From: Trichomonas vaginalis G3
Lineage: Eukaryota; Parabasalia; Trichomonadida; Trichomonadidae
Direction: 5' to 3'
Length of the DNA: 64,000 nucleotides
Assembly (NCBI RefSeq): GCF_026262505.1
Contig: NC_067208.1
Coordinates: 14,579,962 to 14,643,961 of the forward strand
Under the pieces are notes generated by a model that worked only from the letters and a program-made list of their open reading frames with translations, did no database searches and was not told where the DNA came from. Each line of letters starts with the position of its first letter. Positions within the stretch are counted from its first letter, which is position 1. This document shows, piece by piece, positions 30,787 through 42,302 of the stretch. The position numbers and the translations under genes were made by a program.

Positions 30787-33700
30787 ATGCCACGTAAGCT
30801 ACGTAAGAATATACGTAAGAGGAAGGGAGCATTGAAACATCCAATAGTAAAACTGACACCACAACAACAGTTGCAACAACAAATGATGAATGACCCCACT
30901 ATGTTGCAACAAATGTCAAGCAACCCTATGCTTTTAAACCGAGTTATTGGTGCACAGAGTGGAGGTTTAAGAGCGGCACTTTTAGCGAAAATGGCAGGCT
31001 ATGGTGGAGCTGCAGACGGAACAGCTTATAACCCTCAAAGTCAAATGAATTTGAGTTCACTCAAAAATCAAATAACAGATGTCAAAAAGTCAAACATAGA
31101 CATACAGAAACAAATAAGTGAAAACGAAAAGAAACTAGAATATGACAGACACACAAAGAAACTCAATGAGTTAAACGTAGAGAAAAAGAAGAAAGAAGAA
31201 CAACTGAAAGAACTAAGTACAGAGGAATATGCGAAAAAAGTGTCAGAAAAAGCAGCAGAAGTAGCAAAAATGGAACAAGATGTTATAAATTTGAAAAACC
31301 ATACTACTCAATATAAAGTACTGAAAGATGAAGAAATAAAACAAAAAGCCCTGAAGACATATATGGATAGCGATGAGTATAAAAAAGAAGTTGAAGCAAA
31401 TGTAAAGGCAGAAAAACTTTTACAGTTGCAAAACCAAACCGTACAGTATGAAAACTTAGCACAAGAAAGTAAAAATAACGACGCAGCCATGCAAAAGGCA
31501 ATGAAAAGCGCAGAATATATAAAAGCTAATAATGACTGGTTAGATGCCCAAGCCAACGCCAAAGCAGCCCAACTTATAGGGTCAATAAGGACAAAAATAC
31601 AAGCGGATGAAGACAGTTCAAATGAAGCTTTAATGAATGCTGACTTTAAGAACGCCTTCGAAGCTCTTCATAGTAAGGTGAAACTAGTGAACGACTTCTC
31701 ATCTGGAAAGAAACTGAAGTCTGAAGGTTTCGACAAAGAGTTAAGAGAAGTAGCACAAAATATGACGAAAATAACAGATGCAGCAACGAGACAGGCAGTT
31801 CAAAGTGCCTATGACGCCGTTAGAGCAACTGTTGTGGAAAGTCAAGAAAAAGAGTTACAACAGACCAAAACAGACCTAGTAAATGCTTTCTTAAAAACGA
31901 AAAAGTCAGGTAGGACATTATGTGCTGCAGATGGAACATATGTGCCAGCTGGTGGAACTTATATACCACCAAACCCTCCAAGAGAAGCACCTGCACCAGG
32001 ACTACCTAAAACATTTACATCGTCACATGGACACAGACACAGGCATGCACCAAAACCAACACAACAACCAACACAACAACCAACACAACAACCAACACAA
32101 CAACCAACAGTTCAAAACACTGCACCACAACCAACAGTTCAAAATCCAGCACCACAACCAACAGTTCAAAACACTGCACCACAACCAACAGTTCAAAACA
32201 CTGCACCACAACCAACAGTTCAAAACACTGCACCACAAACAGAGCAAGGACATAAAAGAAGTAGAGAACAAGGAAACCAAGAATTCTTAAAAATGCTTAA
32301 GGAAAATTATGGTTACCCAGATACTCTTGACTTTAGTGACAGATATAAAGAAGCTATTAGAAAGTTCAAGGAAGGAAATACTGACCCGAACCTATTTAGC
32401 TTTATGGTTCAGCACCAAATGGGATATAATTTCAAACCTGGAAAATACAAGCTCGCTAAGGGATATGATTTAATAGCATATCATCCAAATGACATGGATG
32501 AATTTACTCCGAGATATTTGGTGTCAGAGATAAATGATAATTCAACTATCTTCATGAAACGCGTAAAAAATAGAGACGGAACGAAAGAAGAAAGGGTTAT
32601 GAATGCGGATGGCTTAAATAGGGAACTTGTTAAAAACGGTCTCGGAATATATGAAATGCCAGCAGATGAGGTACAAGAAACTCCACAGGAAGAAGTTCAA
32701 ATACAACCAGACATGGAAGAAATAGTTCAGCAACAACAGCTAGAAGAGCCTGAAGGAAACGAACAAGTCCCTCCTTTGGAAACTAACTTCACAGAACTAG
32801 ATGAAGATTTGGAACAGCCGAAAAATCTTGACCCTCAACAAGAGTATGCGGAGAATATGGAATCTTTCCAAGAGTCTAAGAAAAATTCGGCTGACATAGT
32901 AGAAGAATATCGAAAAATGTTCGCCGACATACAAAAGACTCCAACATCAGATGAAAATATTCAGCATAGAATGGAAGTACTGAAAGAAAATGTACGCAAA
33001 TACAACAATCCTTTTTACTTACGACCATATAACGTTCAATCTTTGGCTGAACTCGGTGAAAATAAAAGGTTAAATTTCAACAAAACATATAGAAATGAAA
33101 CATTGTTTAAAGTTCATTCAGAACCTAACCAATATGGAAACAAACCTACTTTTGTTTCTGCAGACTATGGAACTACAATGAGATGGGGTCATAAAGCTAA
33201 TCCGGATAGGTGGTTCATAAACTTACAACCACAATTCCAAGAAGTTGTAGACGCAATGGAAGTGAATGGTGAACCAGATATAGCTGGTATTTTCAGCGCG
33301 GCTTTAATGCCATTGAAAGATATGAAACATGCAGATATTTTGGACCAGTATGAAATGAACATGGCTGAGGGAAATATAACACCTGACGTTCTAGAACATT
33401 TATCTCAAAGAAACTACACAGAACCATAGAGATGGTATATTTGGTGAAGAGTTTAGAAAGAAAGTTAGGGAGATAGAAGGAAGAGAACCTATTGTACATG
33501 ACCTTGCAAACGAAAGTTTGCAAAATGTCATAAAAACTTACTTTGCAGACAATGAACTGAGAAGGGATGAATATTTAAGAAAACTCAAATGGACAGTACC
33601 AAATGAAATGTTAGTATTGAAAAAACATGTTCCTTGACAAAATAAAACCAACTACAGAAATAAATGACGCAAGACTGAAACATTGGGTAAAAGCTTTCCC

Positions 33701-34164
33701 ATTCACAAAAGATATTATTGGTAACATGGAAGAAAACCAGAATGGCTACAAAAACATATATTTGGAAACGAGCATATTCCATATGGACAAGCTATATTTG
33801 AAGAGCTTGAACCGGAAACTCAGGAAAGAGTCATGCAAACAATACGCGAAGACTCAAATACAAACTATGACAAAATCTTTCTAGGATATAGGTTACCTGA
33901 GATGGGCGACCAGAGCCCAAAGGCAAAAAAGGACATGGGAAATTTACAACATACTAGGTGAACATGAGGCAAAGATGCAACAACTTGAAGCAGAGGGCAA
34001 GTTACCAAAAGCGACACCAAAGAAGAAGAGTAGAACAAAGTGAAAATAGTGAAGAAGTAACTTCATCTAGTGAAAGTAGTGGCAATGAAGGAAAAAGAAG
34101 AGTTAAAAACTCAGTCAGGAAGAAAGTAAAGCTTGGTACGAGTGGGTTCTATTATGACACATAA
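30787..34164 (+). pseudogene. Maverick gene: large coiled-coil, Gln/Pro-repeat protein, broken
   Basis: First gene of the element, just upstream of the major capsid gene. The start is at 30,787, where TTCACTTAAA directly before the ATG resembles the host Inr. The N terminus is very basic (MPRKLRKNIRKRKG), like viral core or DNA-binding proteins. Then come Gln/Met-rich sequence, a long coiled coil (about residues 90-370), a repeat zone of PTQQ units and nine-residue PTVQNTAPQ units (about 32,050-32,240), and a C-terminal region with FDYKxA-like helices and acidic stretches. The function is unknown. The position beside the capsid gene suggests a virion or core protein, which is inference. The second element carries the same gene. 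Broken in its later part. Confidence 0.7.
32050..32245 (+). repeat. coding minisatellite (12-bp and 27-bp units)
   Basis: Four or more 12-bp units encoding PTQQ are followed by five 27-bp units (CACCACAACCAACAGTTCAA core) encoding PTVQNTAPQ-type repeats. The second element carries the same kind of array with a different number of units, so it is a length-variable linker. Confidence 0.85.
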
Positions 34165-34196
34165 ATCCAACTATTCTATATTTTTACCCATATGAA

Positions 34197-35804
34197 ATGT
34201 ACGCCGCTCAGAATATAACGCCAACAGTTTTGGATGCCATGAACGGAAATGTTTCCGAATGGTATAACGAATGCGACAATGCCATTAGAAGGTCAGAAAT
34301 AGTTCCTGGAACTTACGAATATACAACTGCTGTTTCTTATGGAAACGTAGGTGAGTTTGGAGAAGGTTCTTCAACAACAGTAGATATTGCTTGCGACAGG
34401 TTTCATATTATTTCTATTGACAACTCATTCTTATACGTGGAACAAGACATTGAAATAAAACCTTCTGCCAATTGTCTGACAAGAAAGGTTGCAATGGAAT
34501 TTTCTATGTCGGATACCAATATGCTCCAGAAGTTTTCATGGGATATAAGATATATTCTAACTCTGACTTAGTTCAAACAGTAACATGGGCAAACTATGAA
34601 TGGTTCGCTTTGAGAAACTCAGTACAACCACAAGCTAGAGAACAAACAGACCAGTATGCAAATATTGAGAAAATAAGAAGACTTGACCCTAACGTTCCAG
34701 GAGTTTATGTTAACCTTTCTGGTTCAGATGGAACTGCTGCCACTAAAGTAAAACTGAAACTTAGAGTTCCTTTGTCATCTTTCCTCATCTTCAGGTTTTT
34801 AAGATACTTGCCAAACTGGGCAGGAAAAATTTCTATCGAACTTACTCCAAGCAAAAATAACTTAGTCATTGCACCAACACAAGACCCATTCACTATTACA
34901 GACGTAAAGGGAACAAATCAAACGTCATTCGCGCCGAATTTTGCAAAGACAAAGTTGACTTAGACTTTGGTTTCTCAAACTTCAACAATGAAGTAAACTA
35001 TTATTTCAATGCTGCTGGAACTGCTTGGACCCAGTTAAGTTCACATGCGAAAAGTTGAATGCAAGAGAATAGAAAGCAGACTTGCAGTCTATATGTTGGA
35101 CCCAGATATTTCAAATGCTTTAGCTGCCAAATATATTGCAGTTCCACTTATGTTCCCTATACACCAAATATCTGTCAAAGACTTTGCAGGTGAAGTTGGA
35201 AACCAAAGTGCTGACCCAGTGCAAGAACAGATATTGCTTTAAACAACTGCAATGAAACATGCAGATACTATGTTTGTACTGTTCAGACGAACTATAAATG
35301 ACTATTCTTGTTTCTACAACCCTGGTATTAAATATCATATAAACATAGATGGCAAATATTATCCAAGAGAAGAATATTCTACAGTTGAGGATATGAGGTC
35401 AGATACAACTTGACATTAGATGCTATGAACTTTAACAACAACTTCACAACAACCATTAACCCTGAAATGCAAAGTTCTATTATGCCATATGTGAAAGTAT
35501 GGACTCATACAGGAGGTCAAAAAACTCAATATACAAATGGAGACGGTTCAAACTTTTGGCTTGGCATTCCATTTGCTGACTCAGAAGACTTTATGGGTGG
35601 TATTTCAACTGTTGGTACTGTACAAATACAATATACTGGTGACAGAGACGGTCCAGATGAATTGAGAGCAAAGAAGTTTACAAACCAATAGCACTTTTTC
35701 ACGGAAAGATGCTCTTTGAAGATTCGTTCGATGAAACCTGCTGGGCTCCTCAGATTGGCATAACGACAGCTTCCATAGAGCAGATTTTGGCAGCAGGTCA
35801 GTAA
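34197..35804 (+). pseudogene. Maverick major capsid protein (double jelly roll), broken
   Basis: Would form the hexon-like shell of the virus-like particle. The start is at 34,197 (MYAAQNITPTVLDAMNGN). Strand-rich sequence includes FHIISIDNSFLYVEQDIEI and LKLRVPLSSFLIF, followed by LPNWAGKISIEL, the pattern I associate with Polinton and virophage capsid proteins of about 500-550 residues. The closing part at about 35,690-35,804 reads ALFHGKMLFEDSFDETCWAP. The position after the large virion-type protein and before a candidate minor capsid gene supports the call. The family assignment is by pattern and context, not by alignment. Broken. Confidence 0.75.
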
Positions 35805-36137
35805 GTTGTTCTTGAACTGACTTCTCTCCGTCAAATATTGACAGTACGACAGTTTTGACATAATATTGTATTATAAAACTTTCCTTTAGTAATATCTGTA
35901 AGTTTTGAAGTTATATTTTTGTCTGCTTCAAAGAACTTTCACCATTTCAGTTATACCAACTTTCTTTGCTTTATGAAAATATTTTGGTTCAGCAAATATT
36001 GCTATTCTATAACATTTTCCATTGTTTGTGTAAAGAACTATTCTGTCAATGTATTTGTATTGTTTGTGAGTTAAACTTTGTTCTGCTTCAATTCAATAAG
36101 ATATCCGAAACGTCCATCTTATTATTCTAAGTAAAAT

Positions 36138-36685
36138 GTCATTTCCGAAAAATAGAAGCGTAAGTGTTTCAAAAGGTTTAATGGCGGTGGCAGATGTGAA
36201 GTTAAATTCACCAACTCAAAACAAAACAGTCAAAGTGTTGTTGTCAATGTCAAAGACAGAGATGTTGAAGTGGGGAAACCATACGAAGACGAAGATGGTA
36301 TAACAATTGTTCCTGTAAAAGAACAACCAACATATCCTGAAGTTAGCAGAGACTTAAGTTCTGTTGCAGATATTCGAAACGACTACCAACAACTGAAGAC
36401 AAACTTCAAACTCAGGAGAAGATTTGTCAAGCTTTAGGTATAATGTTAAACTTGGTCGAACACAACCCTGTAAAAGTGAACTCATATGTCATTGCACCTC
36501 ATGAAGTCTTGAAAGAACTATTGAAACTTTTGACAGAGGCAGACGATATAAACATCAAAGAAATAGAACCCGACATTAGTTGCTGTGGTGTTTCATATAA
36601 TGTCATTGACAAGATATACGTTATGAAAGGAGGTGAAACGTTGAACTTAAAGTATAGTTTCCCCAGACGTCATAAAAATATTTGA
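36138..36685 (+). pseudogene. Maverick small protein between capsid genes, broken
   Basis: A short gene region with an N terminus MSFPKNRSVSVSKGLMAV and a later helical and strand part (VEHNPVKVNSYVIAPHEVLK). No family is recognised. Its place between the major capsid and the candidate minor capsid gene suggests a structural accessory role, which is inference. Confidence 0.4.
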
Positions 36686-36723
36686 CGACCACAACATTTC
36701 ATTAAAATTTATTTGCTAAGTAA

Positions 36724-37548
36724 ATGGCAGAAGATATAATGGTTTATACTATTACGACTAAAAACCCTGAGTCATATAATTCTATAACAACAAACTTACA
36801 AAGTCCTCAAGGACGATATTGTAAACTAACCTTAAACACAATGACGACTAAAGCCTGTTTTGCTCTTTTGACACCAGAAGACTTTATTGTTGTGAATGGT
36901 AAAAAATACTCCTTTGAAGATACTTACTCAGATATACCACCAACAGGTTTTGTTGACTTATTTAATACTTTAAGTACGGGTGTAACATGTGCTGCAACTA
37001 GAGCAGGGTTTCATTATGTTTGGATGTCCGACTGAGTTTACTATAAACGATATGAGCTATAATACAAAACTTATTTCTGGTTTTTACTACCAAACAGTTT
37101 CCTATAACAGGAAAAGGTGTCATACAAGGAATGTCTATTCCATTGACATTAAGCAAGCACCAATCTTATATATTGTTTCAAACTTAGGTTCAAAGTGTTA
37201 TTCGAATGTCGACAGAAAACTATTATGACCAAAAGATACTTATGCGTATAAACAATACTTTCTCTGCTGGTTTGCCTATTGTTCATTCGAATGCAGAATT
37301 TTCAACCTTAGTGAACTCAAACACTTTGGCAAGTATAACGTTGACATTAGTTTGACGCAAACTTTGTTCCTGTAAAACTTTTATGTCCTATGTATTTGTC
37401 AATGACGGCAGAAAGTTTCGAATTGGAAGATGCAACTGGTGAAAGTATTGTATTACAAGAACACACTTCAACAACAAATAGCTCAAGAACAACAAATGCA
37501 ACAAATGCAACAACAAAGTCAAGAAATAAAAAAAATATTTTTTTATTT
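36724..37548 (+). pseudogene. Maverick candidate minor capsid (penton) protein, broken
   Basis: Starts MAEDIMVYTITTKNPESYNS. The region is strand-rich with little helix and has the size (about 270 residues) of a single jelly-roll penton protein. Polintons and virophages usually keep the minor capsid gene next to the major capsid gene, as here. The end is Thr/Asn/Ser-rich. The identification is by size, composition and position; no diagnostic motif is visible. Confidence 0.45.
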
Positions 37549-37559
37549 TTATAAAAATG

Positions 37560-38680
37560 TACAGAATAGATGTTTAGATTTTTATGACTTCCAAGCATTC
37601 AGAAATATGTGTCCATTTAGAGACTATAACAAAGCAGTCGAGAATTTGAAACGTTTAGTCATTTATGTTGCTCTGCCCCAGAATGTTTATGTCATGAAAG
37701 AATGGGATGTAGTCTTTAACAAACCTAAAAGCGACAATAGTTTCAGAACAAGAATGTAGACAGAAACTTAAGAAAATAAAAGTTGTACAAGTTGGAATGA
37801 AGATGTTAGATGCTTGGGATATCTTATTGTCAAAGTTAGAAGATTTTTCAGTTCGTGGTATAAAGTTTTATACACCTTCTCCAAAACTTCTATTCTATCT
37901 TCACTGGATATAAATACGAACAAGTAGAATGGAAAGAAAATATTATAGAAGCTTGGTTAGACCATGTCAAAGAAATTATATGCAATGGAAACGAAAGAGT
38001 CTATGAGTATATCTTATGTTGGTTTGCAAACATCTTACAACATCCAAGTGCTAAAAAATGAAACTGCTCTCATTATAATTGGAAAACAAGGAACTGGGTA
38101 AGAATACTTTCTTTACAGATATCTTATGCAAACTGTTAGAAGGCTATTCGAACCCGAATATGACAAACTTAGAAAACATCTGTGGCAAGTTTAACTCCTC
38201 AATAGAGAATATGAAACTTATAGTATGTAACGAACTTCAAAGTATAGATACAACAAAAGTTTTGAACTCAGATGCTTTGAAGAGTCTTATAACAGACAAA
38301 GTTGGAGTTGTTGAAAGAAAATATAAAGACCAAAGAGTTTGTGAAAATGTTGCAAACTTCATTATGGTTTCAAACAATGCTGTTCCGATGAAGTTAGAAA
38401 GTTCTGACAGAAGATATGTAGTTGTCAGAACGTCAGAAGCTCATATGCAAGATACAGAATATTTTGACGACTTAGCAGAAACTTTGACATCTGACTTTTA
38501 CAACCACTTGTTCTCATATTTTATGACATTAGATATTTCAAAGTTCAATCCAAGACAAATTCCACATACCGAAGAGAACAAACATTGTTAGAAGCAAAAC
38601 AAGAGTGTATATGAACTGTTCATAGATGAAACTGACTTTGAGTGTTTAGATGAAAGGTCATTGTACGATTTCGTATAAAA
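37560..38680 (+). pseudogene. Maverick superfamily-3 (D5-like) helicase, broken
   Basis: Helicase of the SF3/D5 class used by many DNA viruses to unwind their genome. Recognised from a P-loop-like segment near 38,070-38,110, the Walker B-like stretch MKLIVCNELQS (about 38,213-38,245), and the sensor MVSNNAVPMKLESSDRRYVV (about 38,363-38,423), whose Asn pair and trailing SDRRY are typical of D5-type enzymes. Upstream sequence around 37,930-38,050 resembles the helical domain that precedes this ATPase. Virophages and Polinton-like viruses commonly carry such helicases. Its presence together with an integrase and without a visible family-B polymerase is notable. Broken. Confidence 0.7.
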
Positions 38681-38837
38681 CAATATTGTCAAGAATATGG
38701 TTATATGACAGCGTCTAAACGAAACATTCTTGGCAAATGTCAAAAGTCTTTTAGACGTACAGAATGGTGTATATACAAAGAAAATTTTTTATGAGTAAAT
38801 TTTAAAAAAAATAATTTTTTTATCCGATAGAAAAAGA

Positions 38838-39160
38838 TGGCAAAATTCATCTCAGTAAACAAGTACATGTCAGGACTTAAAGAAGAACTAGACCATTCAC
38901 ATATTTGAATGTTTACTTCTACCATTTTGAAAAGTCTTCATTCAGCAAAGTTTGGAAACATCGAACCAGTTAAGTTTGCTATTGTGACTAAAAATGGTGC
39001 GAAATTTGAAGACTTAGACATAGAAGGTTTGTTAGCAGTCAAGAAAGTTTTGACAGAAGGTTCTCAAACCTTAAAGAAGGCAAAGCATACAAACTTGTTA
39101 TACCCTTATGAACCAAAGAAAGCAGACGACTATGAATATTATGAGTCTAAGATAGTTTGA
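38838..39160 (+). pseudogene. Maverick small protein, broken
   Basis: Opens with MAKFISVNKYMSGLKEEL at 38,838. Later sequence reads KFGNIEPVKFAIVTKNGAKF and ends near 39,160. Lys-rich, with one helix and a few strands; no family is recognised. It lies downstream of the helicase on the same strand. Confidence 0.35.
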
Positions 39161-39376
39161 AGTTCAAGGTAAATTGGGTAAAAAAGATTTTAGAGTCTAA
39201 GCCAGTGTTTTACTCCTAAAGAGGAAGAGAACATTGACATTGACCCAGAAATGTTCTAAAAATAAAATTTTATTTTTACATGTCAAATTTCTTTTTCTCT
39301 GGAACTGGTTCAGGTTCTTTCTTCTCTTCTTCTACTTTCTTTTCTTTCTTTTCTTTCTTCTTCTTTTCTGGTGGAG

Positions 39377-39727
39377 TTATGTCAAATTTGGCGCAACTAT
39401 ATTTTGTAAAAGTTCTTTGTCCTTTAATAGCTCTTCTATTCTGTTTTCTATTTCATCTTCAAGAACAGCGCATGTGTCTTCTTTGCATTCTAAGAACTTT
39501 TGTTGGACTTCATCTTTCCAATCGGCGTCATCTCTGTCAACAAGTCTGTCATTGACAAATTTTAAGACTTCTCTGCTTAATGTTTTATGGTTCTTGTCAT
39601 ATTCCCAGAAACAGAACTTTAGAACAAATTCACCTTTCTTGTTTACACTATGTAAGATTTTATGGTCGACAGATGTTTTGCTGTCGAAAAGCTTGTCTCG
39701 AATATAGATAGCGAAATCGCTAGACAT
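39377..39727 (-). CDS. Maverick small charged helical protein (116 aa)
   Basis: Open frame starting MSSDFAIYIRDKLFDSKTSV, divergent from the packaging ATPase. It is rich in Lys, Asp and Glu. Helices such as DDADWKDEVQQKFLECKEDT and DEIENRIEELLKDKEL dominate. No family is recognised. A Lys/Glu/Pro-rich sequence continues just downstream. A DNA- or capsid-associated accessory role is possible but not shown. Confidence 0.5.
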   Translation of the reverse strand: MSSDFAIYIRDKLFDSKTSVDHKILHSVNKKGEFVLKFCFWEYDKNHKTLSREVLKFVNDRLVDRDDADWKDEVQQKFLECKEDTCAVLEDEIENRIEELLKDKELLQNIVAPNLT

Positions 39728-39763
39728 TTTCTAAAAGATAAAAATTTTAATTTTTCTAAAAAT

Positions 39764-40639
39764 ATGTTAGAAAAAAAGTTTGCTGACATTGACAAAAAAT
39801 TTGAGAATGTTTTAAACAAGAACAAGAGGAAGTTAGAAAATGCTCAGATAAAACCTATACATGACAAGTTCTTATTTGCTCAGAATGGTATAACAGGTCT
39901 AATTGCACCACCTGGGTCGGGTAAGACTTTCACTTATCTTAAAATGGCTGCACAACAACAAGAACTAGATGAGAAGAACCCATTCTATGAGTTAGTTGTC
40001 ATTTGTAGTACTTCTGGTCAATTTGACCAAACCGTCAATTCGTTCAAAGATATTATAAAGAAGTCTAAGTTAGTATGTATAAAGGATACTGAGTTGTTAG
40101 ATTGGATAAAGAAGTACCAAAGAAGAGTTTTGAAGTATAATGCTATAAATGAGTATATAAATTCGAAGTTTAAAGACCCAAATGAGGAAATGCAGAGAAT
40201 ATTAGAGAAGAAACACTTCAGAAACAAACAGAAAGAGATAGAATACATTTCGAAGAAATTGCAATCTTACGATTGGAAGACATACCCTCATAGGTGTCTT
40301 CTTATCTTAGATGACTTTGCTTCTCATCCTTTGCTTAAGAATAGAGAACAAGATATGTGTCGAATTCTTAAGAAGCTCAGACACTTTAACATCTCAGTTG
40401 TCATTTGTGTACAGACAGCCAAGAGTTTAAGTAAGGATGTTAAAAGAATACTTACTGACATTGTACTTTTCCCCGGATTGTCCGAAGACGATTTCATGGA
40501 ACTTATGAAAGAGTCCATGGCAGGTAAGTTTGACAGACATGAACTATGGGAGAAGTACAAAGTCATACAAGACCCTCATACTTCTTTCAGAATTCATATC
40601 TACGCAAACAAAGTTCAAATTGTAAAAAGTCAAGCTTGA
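39764..40639 (+). CDS. Maverick genome-packaging ATPase (FtsK/HerA type, 291 aa)
   Basis: P-loop ATPase that would pump DNA into capsids, one of the core Polinton genes. Walker A is GLIAPPGSGKTFTYL and Walker B is CLLILDDFASHPLL with the Asp pair. SVVICVQTAKSL follows as the sensor strand, with Gln where packaging ATPases of this class usually have it. The length and order match the A32-like packaging ATPases of nucleocytoplasmic viruses, virophages and Polintons. The start at 39,764 (MLEKKFADIDKKFENVL) is preferred to an upstream TTG-type opening because the divergent neighbour begins at 39,727. This gene is open throughout. Confidence 0.85.
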   Translation: MLEKKFADIDKKFENVLNKNKRKLENAQIKPIHDKFLFAQNGITGLIAPPGSGKTFTYLKMAAQQQELDEKNPFYELVVICSTSGQFDQTVNSFKDIIKKSKLVCIKDTELLDWIKKYQRRVLKYNAINEYINSKFKDPNEEMQRILEKKHFRNKQKEIEYISKKLQSYDWKTYPHRCLLILDDFASHPLLKNREQDMCRILKKLRHFNISVVICVQTAKSLSKDVKRILTDIVLFPGLSEDDFMELMKESMAGKFDRHELWEKYKVIQDPHTSFRIHIYANKVQIVKSQA

Positions 40640-40655
40640 AAAATAAAGAGTTCAT

Positions 40656-41549
40656 CTACCCTACTTGTTTGAAGTTGTCAAAATACTCTGTTATTTTTTC
40701 CTTTAACAATGACAAATCTTCTTTGAATGTAAGTATTGTACAACCTTTCATATCATAGTGTGTTTGAGGTAACGTATCTTGAACTATTTGTTTCACATCT
40801 TCATTCGGTGTCATTGAAATTGGTAAGTTTTCGCGATAGAACCAATTTCTGTCAGATTTGTAAATCTTAGCAAGGTCGTAAAAGCTTTTGTTGTTTCTTC
40901 TGACTAAATGCAACATAACCATATCTTTATCTTCTTCATTTTCCATCTCTTCAGTATAAATCATATACTTATAGTTCTTTTCCTTACCTTTTGGTACCGA
41001 ACGTGGTATTCTTTTCTGAATGCTTTTGTCTTTTGCTTCAAGCTTGTTTTCCATCTCTTCACGTTCTTGTCTATGAATTTCGTCAAGAAGCCTGTAAATA
41101 TACCAAGCATAACGAGGCGAAGCCCACATTGCAACAGCATTTACAAGAAGTCTATGTACATAATATCCTCTCAAACCGTTTGGCAATTTTTCACGATTTT
41201 CATAGAGTTTTGGCGACCCCGAAAAAAGTCGGTCTCGCTGTTCTTCACGATTTTCATAGAGTTTTGGCGACTGGGGTTTTTTACTTACTCGAGTTTTTGC
41301 GACTACGAAAAAATCCGTAGTCGAATTTTCAGCTTCATTTAATAGTTCAATAGTGCTTTGGTTCCTAAACCAGTCTTGTGGTTTCTTAGTATCTGGAGCA
41401 AAACATGCTGTCAAAATACTTTGCATTTGGTACATATCGTCTTTGACCGAACGAATGAGACGGAGTTGTTTGTTAAACTGTATGTACTCATATTCTTCAT
41501 TTATGGCTTCATGAACGATAGCAGTTGTTGTGTTCTCTGTTGTTGACAT
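40656..41549 (-). CDS. Maverick KilA-N-domain protein (297 aa)
   Basis: Convergent with the packaging ATPase (17 bases between stops). The central segment LRGYYVHRLLVNAVAMWASP followed by RYAWYIYRLLDEIHRQ is the hallmark C-terminal part of the KilA-N DNA-binding domain found in poxviruses, phages and giant viruses. The C-terminal 110 residues (VMLHLVRRNNKSFYDLAKIY ... GCTIL) resemble the domain that often follows KilA-N in large DNA viruses (DUF3627-like). Just before the domain the sequence SPKLYENRE occurs twice, from a local duplication of about 50 bases (41,190-41,275). Probable role: transcription or replication control by DNA binding. Open throughout. Confidence 0.75.
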   Translation of the reverse strand: MSTTENTTTAIVHEAINEEYEYIQFNKQLRLIRSVKDDMYQMQSILTACFAPDTKKPQDWFRNQSTIELLNEAENSTTDFFVVAKTRVSKKPQSPKLYENREEQRDRLFSGSPKLYENREKLPNGLRGYYVHRLLVNAVAMWASPRYAWYIYRLLDEIHRQEREEMENKLEAKDKSIQKRIPRSVPKGKEKNYKYMIYTEEMENEEDKDMVMLHLVRRNNKSFYDLAKIYKSDRNWFYRENLPISMTPNEDVKQIVQDTLPQTHYDMKGCTILTFKEDLSLLKEKITEYFDNFKQVG

Positions 41550-41667
41550 ATCTGTCTTTATATTCCGGATAAAAAAATATTTTATAAAAAACTAACTTTA
41601 TTTTTTTTAAGTTTGGTCATCCTTCACGGTATGACAAATATACTATATTTTACTTAAAAATATGCAA

Positions 41668-41742
41668 GCGGCTCATAGCTCAGTGGTATGGGCTACCTCG
41701 TTAAAGGCGTTGAAGACCTCAGTTCAAATCCCGATTCGCGCA
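41668..41742 (+). tRNA. tRNA-like sequence inside the Maverick, degenerate
   Basis: Seventy-five bases with a good A box (TAGCTCAGTGG, 41,676-41,686) and B box (GTTCAAATCCC, about 41,722-41,732), ending CGCGCA and followed by a run of seven T (41,745-41,751) as a pol III terminator. The D stem can form. The acceptor and T stems pair only in part, so folding is poor and the anticodon cannot be assigned safely. It may be a decayed tRNA carried by the element, or an active pol III promoter making another small RNA. It sits in the spacer between the KilA-N gene and the minisatellites. Confidence 0.5.
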
Positions 41743-41780
41743 GGTTTTTTTCCTTTTATGCAGTGAAATTTCATGTACAT

Positions 41781-41960
41781 AGGTTACTTTGGTGTTAGAC
41801 CCTAGTGAAGAAAATAGAATGATATAAGTTTACATTTGTAAGGTTACTTTGGTGTTAAACCCTAGTGAAGAAAATAGAACGATATAAGTTTACATTTGTA
41901 AGGTTACTTTGGTGTTAGACCCTAGTGAAGAAAATAGAACGATATAAGTTTACATTTGTA
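41781..41960 (+). repeat. three tandem 60-bp repeats
   Basis: The unit begins AGGTTACTTTGGTGTTAGAC at 41,781, 41,841 and 41,901 and ends with a GATATAAGTTTACATTTGTA segment. The copies differ at only one or two positions each. Non-coding, between the tRNA-like sequence and the first 21-bp minisatellite. Confidence 0.9.
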
Positions 41961-41978
41961 AAGTTGGACGATAAAAAT

Positions 41979-42300
41979 CTCTGCTACTGTCAGTAAAAGT
42001 ACTGCTACTGTCAGTAAAAGTACTGCTACTGTCAGTAAAAGTACTGCTACTGTCAGTAAAAGTACTGCTACTGTCAGTAAAAAGGAAAATTTGAGAGGGT
42101 TTTCGACGATAAAGTACTGCTACTGTCAGTAAAAGTACTGCTACTGTCAGTAAAAATACTGCTACTGTCAGTAAAAGTACTGCTACTGTCAGTAAAAGTA
42201 CTGCTACTGTCAGTAAAAGTACTGCTACTGTCAGTAAAAGTACTGCTACTGTCAGTAAAAATACTGCTACTGTCAGTAAAAGTACTGCTAATGTCAGTAG
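41979..42300 (+). repeat. 21-bp minisatellite, first array
   Basis: About 14 copies of a 21-bp unit containing AGTACTGCTACTGTCAGTAA, in two blocks separated by about 35 bases (near 42,080-42,113). The copies are nearly identical. Open frames through it on either strand are a by-product of the period being a multiple of three. It ends directly before a small ORF at 42,303. Confidence 0.92.
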
Positions 42301-42302
42301 CA

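Noticed and set aside
32015-32280. Val/Leu/Cys-rich antisense frames at the Gln/Pro repeats
   Set aside because: They are shadows of the CAACCAACA-type coding repeats.
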